Assembly: GCF_910592395.1 (NCBI RefSeq)
Contig: NC_088313.1
Span: 13,902,437 to 13,966,436, forward strand
Source of the DNA: Lineus longissimus
Taxonomy: Eukaryota; Nemertea; Pilidiophora; Heteronemertea; Lineidae
Direction of reading: 5' to 3'
DNA length: 64,000 nt
The notes under the pieces are model-generated. The model saw nothing but the letters and a program-made list of their open reading frames with translations. It had not been told where the DNA came from and ran no database searches. The position numbers and the translations under genes are program-made. Shown one piece after another: positions 32,371 through 40,356 of the stretch (the first letter of the stretch is position 1; the number at the start of each line of letters is the position of its first letter).

Positions 32371-33322
32371 TCTCATCAGGTGGTCCGAGGTGCTTGTCTT
32401 CACCACAAGAGTTTAACTCTATTCGGACTTTGTCCTGAGAGCATAGCTCGATTCTTAACTCTAAAGAAACCTCTGTTCCTCTGAAATTAACTAGCTTACC
32501 ATTCTCATCAGTGATTTCGAATTTTATGTGATTAGTACACTTATTTATCGTTTTCTTACAATTCGGTTCGTATCGCTGCATTTTTATTTGGTCACCATCT
32601 TCTACAGGTATGATGCAGAAAATGTTAGATGGTTTATTGTTGTAGAGGGTCTTAGCTTTGTCAACCAAATTAGCTTGCAGGAATAGATATTTTCTGTAAA
32701 AGTTGAGTGGTCTTATGGAGTAGTATTTTCCTTTCTTGGTGAATTCAGTTTGTTTAAAGCCGAACCATTCATTTACCACAAAGGCAATGTGTGTGGAGAA
32801 TGTTTTGCCAGCTGGTGTATCATTTACAATAGCATAAAATCTGTTATTAAAGTAAAAGTATTTGTCCTCTGTAAGTTCAAGGGTTATGTAATTATTGTTA
32901 TCACAGTAAATATTCACATAGTTTATTCCATTTTCTTTTATGTATGTTTGCCATTCCTCACAAAACTCACTTAAACTAAAATGTCGAGAGTATGGCAATG
33001 TAGATTGTCTGTTTTTTATTATTGTTCTAATAGAGGGGTTAACTAAAAAATTCTTACAAAATTCATCTGGCGTCGCATCGGGTGTATGGTTAATGACTTC
33101 AAGGCACTGTTCTATTATGGTTGCATTCAGTTTTTTATTAAGTTTAAACTCTTCGTAAAGAAACATGAATACTTGGGCACTCGCTGGCAGGTTATCGCTT
33201 GACCACCATGAATTGTAAAAGGTTATCGATTTCAAAGTAATGGATTTTATGTCTAATTGGTCTGTTAAGTAGTACTCAAATTTGGCTTCATTACATTCTT
33301 GTTCACTGATTATGAAGTCCAT
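32351..33322 (-). CDS. Polinton protein, possible jelly-roll minor capsid/fibre
   Basis: The 323-residue product has an N-terminal IKSITLKSITFYNSWW segment and a late ITDENGKLVNFRGTEVSLEL segment. These recall the ends of Maverick minor-capsid-like proteins, whose last strands read I-x-DxxG-x-x-NFxG. The fold is inferred from this pattern only. A double-hairpin element sits antisense in frame near the C-terminus (IELCSQDKVRIEL), flanked by a direct repeat ttaactcta. The start ATG has aATGG context. Confidence 0.5.
   Translation of the reverse strand: MDFIISEQECNEAKFEYYLTDQLDIKSITLKSITFYNSWWSSDNLPASAQVFMFLYEEFKLNKKLNATIIEQCLEVINHTPDATPDEFCKNFLVNPSIRTIIKNRQSTLPYSRHFSLSEFCEEWQTYIKENGINYVNIYCDNNNYITLELTEDKYFYFNNRFYAIVNDTPAGKTFSTHIAFVVNEWFGFKQTEFTKKGKYYSIRPLNFYRKYLFLQANLVDKAKTLYNNKPSNIFCIIPVEDGDQIKMQRYEPNCKKTINKCTNHIKFEITDENGKLVNFRGTEVSLELRIELCSQDKVRIELNSCGEDKHLGPPDEIIPLKE
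32424..32450 (+). repeat. Double-hairpin element, copy 3
   Basis: GGAC-TTT-GTCC and GAGC-ATA-GCTC; ATT on both sides, with a wider direct repeat ttaactcta at 32413-32421 and 32455-32463. Antisense and in frame within the minus-strand gene. Confidence 0.9.
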
Positions 33323-33786
33323 TTCTATTTAATTCAAGAGATTCATTGAATTTAATAAATTTTAGTCTCATGAATAAAATGACTGATAATAATCAGAAAA
33401 TACTTTGCACTACATGTGACAAGTACATATCATACAATAATATGGCCATTCACAGGAGAACCAAAGGTCACCTGACCAAATTAAATCCGGATTATGTCCC
33501 TATTGCTCAACCACGAGCCCCATCACTGATCACTAAAAGTATGGATAAGAAACTTGCATTTGAGGAAAATGAGCTAGATGGCATAAAGAAAGTGAGTGGA
33601 GTAGAAATAGTAAAACAATTTGGCAAGCCTGTAGTCACCATTAGTTTGAAGATTGACAGAGAAGCTAAACAAGTGTATGAATACAGAGAGAAATTAGAGG
33701 AGGTATTATTTCAACTCAATGATTACCATCACAAAATAAGCATATCAGTATTTGCTCAGTTTGATCGTCAAGGTGAAAGTGTAACC

Positions 33787-33813
33787 CGGACTACGTCCAG
33801 AGAGCATAGCTCG
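33787..33813 (+). repeat. Double-hairpin element, copy 4
   Basis: GGAC-TAC-GTCC, spacer AGA, GAGC-ATA-GCTC. In frame in the polymerase N-terminal part (TRTTSREHSST). Flanks ACC / ACA. Confidence 0.85.
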
Positions 33814-34149
33814 ACACACCCCATACAGTCTCCAATGGAAAGCATAATTTCAAGGAACCAGGCAATTTATGCCATAACCAATCAGTTAAACTACATTAAG
33901 ACACAGCTTGAGGAAAGTTACTTTCAAGGGTCTGGACTTACACTGAACAAAATAGAGTCTTGTAACATGACCATCTGTTCTTACAAGAGGTGTAAAGGTG
34001 GTCATTACACTAAATTACCATTTAAAACAAAAGCTGTAATCAATGTGGAGTCGAATGACAATAAATGTTTTCTCTGGTCTTTATTGGCCGCTAGATATCT
34101 AAAAGAAAATCCTGAGAGTACATTCAATATCACTACTGATATGCTAGAA

Positions 34150-34176
34150 ATGACTTCGTCACGAGAACAGAGTTCG
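34150..34176 (+). repeat. Double-hairpin element, copy 5 (compensated stems)
   Basis: TGAC-TTC-GTCA and GAAC-AGA-GTTC. Both stems differ from consensus but pairing is kept by matching changes. In frame in the polymerase (MTSSREQSS). Confidence 0.75.
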
Positions 34177-34664
34177 AAAACTACTGATATCAAAATAGAC
34201 TCATTTCCTGTATGTATTCAAAAGGATATCCCTAAGATAGAGAGTGATAATAATCTCAAAATTAATGTGTTCAAGTTAGAGAACGAATGGGCTAAAAGCA
34301 TTTATGCCGCAAAACTAGAACCTCTCTACCTGTCCAAGAATTATGACGATGATGATGTCATTGATCTGCTCTATTTCAAGGACCATTTCATGTACATAAG
34401 AGACATCAATCTTTTCTTCAGGTCACTCGCTCATAGAGTGTATCTTTGCAGGAGATGCATGAATTAATTTTACAGGAAGTCTACACTAGACAATCATAAA
34501 AAGAAATGTGGAGAACATGATTACTGTAAGATCAGTCTGCCTCCACCTAACAGTAAATGGTCACAGCTTAAATTTGAAAAACACTCATTTAAAAATAGAG
34601 TTCCCTTTGTAATCTATGCTGATTTCGAAGCGATAAGCACAACAGTCAATGATAACACAACTCA

Positions 34665-34691
34665 GAGCAGAGCTCGAGTCGGACTTCGTCC
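34665..34691 (+). repeat. Double-hairpin element, copy 6 (permuted order)
   Basis: GAGC-AGA-GCTC comes first, then GAGTC, then GGAC-TTC-GTCC. In frame in the polymerase just after ExoI (SRARVGLRP). Confidence 0.85.
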
Positions 34692-37066
34692 TAAGACAGA
34701 TACCACTGTTACCACTAAAAAACTATTCAAACAACATGCATCAGCTGTTGGTGTTTATGTTCACTCAGACTACCCACAACTTTACAGTAGCCAGTATGTG
34801 TCTCACAGGGGTGCTGATGTTGTAGATGTGTTCTGTAACTGGTTAATCAGGCTGGAAGAACAATTCTCTAATTTATTGAACTGTAACTTTCCTCTAACAA
34901 TGACAGATGAGTCCGACTGGCAGAGATATCAATTAGAAACACAATGTTATTACTGTAATCAACCTTTAGGATATGACAAGGTCAAGGATCACGATCACTA
35001 CAGTGGTAGATATCGAGGTGCTGCTCACAGCTCATGCAATTTGAATGAAAATAAAGCCATGTTCGTTCCAGTATTTTTTCACAATCTTAGTAATTATGAT
35101 TCACACCTGTTTATCAAAGACTTAATGACTAAACTACCGAAGTACAAGAAACTGAAATTACTTGCCAAAACAGCAGAGGAATACATCTCATTTCAGTTCG
35201 GTTGTTTCAGGTTTTTGGACTCGTACAGATTCATGCAGTCCAGTTTAGACAACATAACCAAATCAATGCTGGATGATGACTTTAAAATTACGAGACAGAA
35301 GTTCCCAAATACCATTGATTTTAAACTATTGAGGAAGAAGGGTTCAGTACCTTACTCTTTTTACACATCACATGAAAGCTACAATGTCACTTACCTAGAA
35401 AAGTCTATGTTTTTTGACGAATTGAAAAATGAAATGGCACCTGATTCTGCCTATGATGAGGCTAAGGTAATATGGGATCATTTCAAGATCAGGAATCACG
35501 GTGAGTTCATTGACCTCTACCTCAAAACTGATGTGATCCTTTTAGCTGATTTATTTGAGAAATTCAGGGATGTCAATTTGACCTATTTTCAGATAGATCC
35601 ATGTCACTGTTACTCGGCACCAGGCCTAACCTGGCAAGCTGGTTTGAAGTACACAGGAATAAACCTAGAACTACTGACTGATACCAACATCTTACTTACT
35701 TTTGAGAAAGCAATACGAGGTGGAATTTCGGGTGTTATGGGAACTAGACATGTCAAGGCAGATGAACACCACAAACTACTCTACGTAGACTCAAACAATC
35801 TTTACGGATGGTCCATGATGGAACCTCAACCCTATGGTAGTTTTGAAATGATAGATATTGATCCACTTAACATGAATGTTATCAGTAAAGAGCAGATTAT
35901 GGCAATTCCAAGTGATAGTGAAGTAGGCTACTTCTTAGAGGTTGATTTGGAGTATCCAGGAAATATTAAATTTAAGTCAAGGAACTTTCCATTCTGTCCC
36001 GAATCTCTCTTTATTGAAGATGATGAATTAAGTACTTACCAGAGAGAGTTACTGGGCGATGATAAAAGATCAAATGTAGAGAAACTAATACTAACACAAA
36101 AGGATAAAACTAATTACATAGTGCATTACAGAATGCTACAATTTTACCTCAAGCACGGAATGGTACTAAAGAGGGTTCATTCGGTGATATGTTTTAAACA
36201 ATCAAAGTGGTTAGCACCATACATTGATTTTAATACTAAAAGACGTATGGATTCTAAGACTGATTTTGAGAAAGACTATTTCAAGCTCATGAATAATGCT
36301 TTCTACGGAAAGACTTGTGAGAATGTAAGGAACAGGGTGGAAATAGAATTGGTAACGGATGGGGAGAGAGCCAGGAGTGTAATGGCCAATCCCAGGTTTT
36401 CATCGATATGCGTATTTGACGAACAGAATGCTGCTATTAGCATGAGGAAAACATCAATGAAATTCAACAAACCAATCTACATAGGAGCTTCAGTACTTGA
36501 ATTGTCTAAATTATTAATGTATGAATTCTATTATGAAGTTCTTCAACCGTACTACTGTATCTAGATACAGATTCCTTTGTACTTAACATTAATACTGATG
36601 ACTTAACTAAAGACTTAAAGGAGTTGAAACACTATTTTGACTTCAGTAATTATCCAAAAGATCATCCACTCTATGACACCAGTAAGAAGAAGGTGCCAGG
36701 TTATTTCAAGGATGAGTTAGGAGGAGTCGAGATGACTGAATTCATTGCCCTGAGAAGTAAGATGTATGCTTACAGGACAAAAGATTACGATTCTAAGAAA
36801 TTAAAGGGTATTGCCAAGAATGTAGTAAAGAGAGATATCTCATTTGATGACTATGTTGATTGTCTTGAAAAGAGTATGTCATTTTACCACAAGATGAGAC
36901 ACTTAAGATCAGATAAACACCAAATCTATTTGGAAGAAGTTAACAAAAAAAGCCTCAGTCCTTTTGATGATAAGAGGTTCATACTTGAAGATGGATTAAG
37001 AAGGTTACCATTTGGAATGTATTATGAAGGCTACATAGATTACAGTGATTCAAACTTCGCTTGAGT

Positions 37067-37093
37067 CGGACTTTGTCCTGAGAGCATAGCTCG
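37067..37093 (+). repeat. Double-hairpin element, copy 7
   Basis: Consensus copy with TTT loop; AGT flanks, the left one overlapping the last base of the polB stop codon. Intergenic. Confidence 0.92.
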
Positions 37094-37226
37094 AGTGCAA
37101 AATCTTTATTAAACTAATGAATATGGTGGCGCTGATGGTAGTGGCACTGGCGGAAATTCACCCCTAACACCGAAGTCATGGTGATAGTGATAGTGATACA
37201 CCACATTAGGATTAGGACTATTTAGT

Positions 37227-37253
37227 CGGACTTTGTCCTGAGAGCATAGCTCG
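37227..37253 (+). repeat. Double-hairpin element, copy 8
   Basis: Consensus copy, same sequence as copy 7; AGT flanks. Intergenic, 13 bp beyond the end of the convergent gene. Confidence 0.92.
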
Positions 37254-37266
37254 AGTCCTGTTTGAT

Positions 37267-37926
37267 TTACTGTGACTTCAGTTTTTCTAGCATCTCTGTC
37301 TGAGCTATCTTTTTTCCTTCTTCTGAAAAAGTCTTCTTTAAAGACTCTACATCAACAGCTGAACTTGCCTCCCTTTGTTTTTTCCTAATGGAATTTTTCA
37401 TAGAAATGTATTTCTTCTTCTCCTTGAGTATTAAACCGAATTCCTCTGTAGATATGTGAGAATCGGTTAAGGCTTTACTGACCAAATCATTGATTGTGTT
37501 CAGTTTTGAAATTGCCAACATTCTGATATTCTCATGCTTTTCAATTTTCTTAAGTATGCTTTTCTTCTGCCAACTTAGAAATGAGGAAAAAAGGGCACTA
37601 CCTATTGTTACGCCACCCAGAGCTAAACCTATCGGAGCCGTGATGACACCAGCTAGAGCGGAAACACCAACAGATCCGGCTGCTACGCTAGTTAAATTAA
37701 GGAAGTGGCTAATGCCAGTAATTGCATTGAATGCCTTTTTGTACTTTGAAAATATCTTTCTTCTAAATTCAATCTCGCTTTCTAAGAAACTCTTAACATC
37801 ACATATTTGTTGTAGTCTGAAAGCCTGAGGGTTACTTTCTGTATGCTTTTCAGACCTTTCATAGTTTAAATGACTTTCAGAGTTTAAATTACTTAAATCT
37901 GGATAAACCTTGTTGTCTCCATCCAT
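37267..37926 (-). CDS. Polinton hypothetical protein with glycine-rich membrane hairpin
   Basis: The 219-residue product starts at an aattaaATGG context. Hydrophilic N-terminus, then LQQICDVKSFLESEIEFRRKIFSKYKKAFN, a Gly/Ala-rich hydrophobic stretch (TSVAAGSVGVSALAGVITAP...LALGGVTIGSALFS, ~85-120), and a Lys-rich helical C-terminus with KEKKKYISMKNSIRKKQ. Proteins of this layout are common next to Maverick polymerases. A membrane role is inferred; function unknown. Confidence 0.6.
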   Translation of the reverse strand: MDGDNKVYPDLSNLNSESHLNYERSEKHTESNPQAFRLQQICDVKSFLESEIEFRRKIFSKYKKAFNAITGISHFLNLTSVAAGSVGVSALAGVITAPIGLALGGVTIGSALFSSFLSWQKKSILKKIEKHENIRMLAISKLNTINDLVSKALTDSHISTEEFGLILKEKKKYISMKNSIRKKQREASSAVDVESLKKTFSEEGKKIAQTEMLEKLKSQ

Positions 37927-37930
37927 TTAA

Positions 37931-38209
37931 TTAGTGGGAATAACTAGAATCAGTTGTTCTGTCATTTCTAGTGTTTAGTGTTGAACTTGCAGACACTACA
38001 GGTTTTTGAAGTACATTAAATTTTAAAGGTTTTTCTGGCCCAGCAGGTTTTTCTGACCCAGCAGGTTTTTCTGACCCAGCAGGTTTTAAAGGTTTTTCGG
38101 GACCAGGCTCCAACTTTGACTCTACTTCTGCCTCTAATTCTCTATGAAATCGTTCTAATCTTTCTTTCCAATTACGTGGGCGTTTTGTGTAACCCCAAGT
38201 TCTATTCAT
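37931..38209 (-). CDS. Polinton small Pro/Lys-rich hypothetical protein
   Basis: The 92-residue product starts at aataaATGA. It has a basic N-terminus (WGYTKRPRNWKERLERF), then three tandem PAGSEKP-type repeats. Only 4 bp separate it from the next gene in the same direction. It is not recognised, and its reality rests on tight spacing and the shared start context. Confidence 0.45.
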   Translation of the reverse strand: MNRTWGYTKRPRNWKERLERFHRELEAEVESKLEPGPEKPLKPAGSEKPAGSEKPAGPEKPLKFNVLQKPVVSASSTLNTRNDRTTDSSYSH

Positions 38210-38553
38210 TTATTCAGAAGAAGATAAAGATGAAAATTAATTAAGTAGAAGGATATCGTTAAATTCTGGGTTATCCCAAAAATACTTGTTTGTTATCCTT
38301 CTCCACTCGTTTATCACGTTTTCATCTCGATAGTCAGACCAGTTTTCATTACGCTTATTGACCATAAAGTTAAATGAGCGGTCCAATTGCTCTTTGAAAA
38401 TACTCAAGTCGACTGTGGAACTATTCTGCCTGTTTTGTGTTTTAGACATTGGTCGAATGTTAAACCAAGAGTAACACAGTTCAGGTTTATCTTTGAATTC
38501 CTTGATTGGTAAGACATGATCCAACTCTTCTTCTACTATTCGAATCTGTTCTC

Positions 38554-38586
38554 GGGACTTTGTCCTATTGGAGATAGACTCCTCTG
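38554..38586 (+). repeat. Degraded double-hairpin element at the HNH frame break
   Basis: GGAC-TTT-GTCC is intact; the second hairpin is changed to GGAG-ATAGA-CTCC. It sits where the HNH-like gene switches frame. Confidence 0.55.
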
Positions 38587-38649
38587 GTACTCTAACCACT
38601 GTGAGAAGAAACTGTCTGTACATCCTAGATTGAATGATGAATTACCAGT

Positions 38650-38676
38650 CGGACTTCGTCCTGAGAGCAGAGCTCG
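38650..38676 (+). repeat. Double-hairpin element, copy 9
   Basis: GGAC-TTC-GTCC and GAGC-AGA-GCTC; AGT flanks. Antisense and in frame in the HNH-like gene (TRALLSGRSPTG). Confidence 0.9.
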
Positions 38677-38985
38677 AGTACACTCTCCCTTAGAAATGCG
38701 GTTAAGACCAACCCTAATTTTGTGTCTGTCTCTATTACCATTTTGGTCAAGGTAATCCTTTTTGTAATATGAATTAAAACATGATCTACAGTTACCTCTA
38801 TTTCCATTTTTACCAAATTCACCATCACTTAGTAATTTAACTTCTCCACATTTACCGCATTTCTTGGTTAACGTACCACATGCTTTACAGTAATCAAGTA
38901 GTTTATTACGTCTGTTCTTTCCAAATTCACTTTCAGGTTTTGTTACATCGCACTTAACACATTTAAATGTAGGCCCTGAAACTAC

Positions 38986-39125
38986 TGGTTGATACTGATA
39001 AACAGGATACTGATTAACAGGATACTGATAAACAGGATACTGATTAACAGGATACTGATAAATAGGATACTGATTAACAGGATACTGATAAACAGGATAT
39101 TGATTAACAGGATACTGATTAACAT
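38986..39125 (-). repeat. 15-bp coding tandem repeat (NQYPV / YQYPV)
   Basis: Alternating units of tgattaacaggatac and tgataaacaggatac (about nine) form the N-terminus of the HNH-like protein. Unit length keeps the frame. Confidence 0.9.
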
Positions 39126-39209
39126 TGACAGTACCATAGTTAACGTTAAATATCTGTCCTTCCATTTCTAGCTTGATTTAAAGGATAAAAAGATTTTAAA
39201 TTAAGGTTT

Positions 39210-40349
39210 TTAGTCTTTTAGGCTTTTTATGCCTGAAATTGGTAACCATTCATTGAATTTATCACTGTATCCCTTCCACTTCACTAATCCGTATTTTTTA
39301 CCTTTACTGGTCTTGTACCTCAAGATTTTCTCGATCTTGTACTCTAGCTGGTCAGGATTAGGAACATAACTCAATTCCTCTTCATAGAAATATCCTTGAA
39401 TTTCCTCTTTATGATAATCTTCAAGTTTGTAGACGATAGGGTGAGTGAAGATGATCTGTTTGATTTGGAATACTTCCTCAGTGAAGTTGGGCATGTAACC
39501 TTTACCGAAAATGGACTTGTACTTTGAAATTCTTACACTGTCACCTACTTTGTACTTTGGATCACCAAAGGTTTTTTTGAGGTGAAGACCGTAAAGATTG
39601 TACCACACAGCTCCTTCGTTTTCCATCTTTCTGGCGTCTACAGGTTTCATACCTATTGATGAGTGAAATGTGTTGTTGTAGCCACTGACCAAGTCATCCA
39701 GTACGTCGATCCACTTGTCTGTCTCCTTAGCAGTGAAATAACGCCACATTTTTTCTTTAAGAGTCCTGTTGAATCTTTCTACTACCGCTGCCTTCTTATC
39801 AGATTTTGTAGAGAACCATTCTATGTCATTTTCTGTTAAGAGTTCCTTGAAGTGTTTGTTGTAGAATTCTGTACCGTCATCAAACTGGATCTTTTCTGGT
39901 ATCGCCACAACTGGTTTAGCTTCTCTAGAGCTTTGCTCCTTGGACGAAGTCCTGAAAATCACTTTAAATGCATCTCTGATTTCTTCTCCCCTCTTACTCT
40001 TAACTGCTAGAGCCCAAGCATAGCGACTGAATAGGTCAATTACTGTTAAAATGAATCTGAAACCTTTATTCTTACTCTCGAATTTCTGCATGTCAACCAG
40101 GTCGGCTTGCCACTGTTGATCGATGTACGATACCATTGTTTTCCTGAAGGTGAATTTCTTAATGGCCGGTTTGTGTAGTTGGTGAGTTGGTAGTGTTTCT
40201 AGAAATTCTTTAACTTCTTTTTGTTTAATAAGTTTACCATCTTCCTTGACCTGTTTCCACATCTTACTCAAAGAACTGTAAGCCACGGGACTCTCGGGGT
40301 TGTAGTACAAATCCCTTAGATACTGCTGTGTGTCATCCTTTACATCCAT
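39210..40349 (-). CDS. int: Polinton integrase (retroviral type) with chromodomain
   Basis: The 379-residue enzyme inserts the element into host DNA. N-terminal helical region (YYNPESPVAYSSLSKMWKQV), DDE core with D83 (WQADLVDM), D157 (IQFDDGTEF) and E191 (VVERFNRTLKE), an SH3-like segment (VGDSVRISKYKSIFGKGYMPNF) and a C-terminal chromodomain (KYGLVKWKGYSDKFNEWLP). All catalytic residues are present and the frame is open. A double-hairpin element encodes RTSSKEQSSRE at residues 133-143, in the loop before D157, so the core carries an extra loop. Its start codon is 4 bp from that of the divergent ATPase gene. Confidence 0.95.
   Translation of the reverse strand: MDVKDDTQQYLRDLYYNPESPVAYSSLSKMWKQVKEDGKLIKQKEVKEFLETLPTHQLHKPAIKKFTFRKTMVSYIDQQWQADLVDMQKFESKNKGFRFILTVIDLFSRYAWALAVKSKRGEEIRDAFKVIFRTSSKEQSSREAKPVVAIPEKIQFDDGTEFYNKHFKELLTENDIEWFSTKSDKKAAVVERFNRTLKEKMWRYFTAKETDKWIDVLDDLVSGYNNTFHSSIGMKPVDARKMENEGAVWYNLYGLHLKKTFGDPKYKVGDSVRISKYKSIFGKGYMPNFTEEVFQIKQIIFTHPIVYKLEDYHKEEIQGYFYEEELSYVPNPDQLEYKIEKILRYKTSKGKKYGLVKWKGYSDKFNEWLPISGIKSLKD
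39927..39953 (-). repeat. Double-hairpin element, copy 10
   Basis: Reads on the minus strand as GGAC-TTC-GTCC, AAG, GAGC-AAA-GCTC. The only clear copy in this orientation, which is the sense of the integrase gene it lies in (RTSSKEQSSRE). Confidence 0.85.
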
Positions 40350-40356
40350 TTAAATG
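40345..40356. promoter_or_regulatory. Palindromic shared start region of integrase and ATPase genes
   Basis: CATTTAAATG is a perfect palindrome containing both start codons (minus-strand ATG ending at 40347, plus-strand ATG at 40354), so both genes have the same TTTAAATGG context. Any promoters must lie within the opposite gene's 5' end. Confidence 0.6.

Larger units (their letters stand above)
33370..37064 (+). pseudogene. polB: Protein-primed family B DNA polymerase, interrupted
   Basis: It is the replication polymerase of Polintons. The N-terminal part has a C2H2 finger (CTTCDKY...H) and SNDNKCFLWSLLAA. Then come ExoI YADFEAI, ExoII NLSNYDSHLF, ExoIII YLKTDVILLADLF, motif A DSNNLYGWSM, motif B MNNAFYGKT and motif C YLDTDS, followed by a typical end block (LKGIAKNVVKRDISFDDY...FDDKR). 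Two breaks are visible: an in-frame TAA at 34465-34467 inside a finger-like stretch, and a frameshift with probable short deletion at ~36550 just before motif C. Three double-hairpin elements sit in frame (33787, 34150, 34665). An upstream TTG at 33346 is in frame, but ATG 33370 is the likelier start. Confidence 0.9.
37065..37266 (+). other. Polinton spacer with two double-hairpin elements
   Basis: The short gap between polB and the convergent gene holds two near-identical elements (37067-37093 and 37227-37253) about 133 bp apart, plus a ggtggcgctgatggtagtggcac stretch. No gene seen. Confidence 0.6.
38237..39165 (-). pseudogene. HNH-endonuclease-like gene, frame-broken
   Basis: It begins at 39165 with about nine NQYPV/YQYPV pentapeptide repeats, then two Cys-Cys ribbons (CVKC...CKAC and CGKCGEV...CRSC), a YYKKDYLDQNGNRDRHKIRVGLNRI segment and LGCTDSFFSQWLEY. 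The frame then stops. The matching C-terminal half, EELDHVLPIKEF...CYSWFNIRPMSK, lies in another frame (38623-38237), where DHV supplies the expected HNH histidine. The break lies at a GGACTTTGTCC hairpin at 38555-38565, suggesting that a double-hairpin insertion or its decay caused it. Another, intact element (38650) is read in frame upstream. Confidence 0.65.

Noticed and set aside
29895-39953. Double hairpins as intrinsic transcription terminators or as tRNA-like genes
   Set aside because: There is no U-run after them, many lie inside coding sequence, and the 4-bp stems do not form a cloverleaf.
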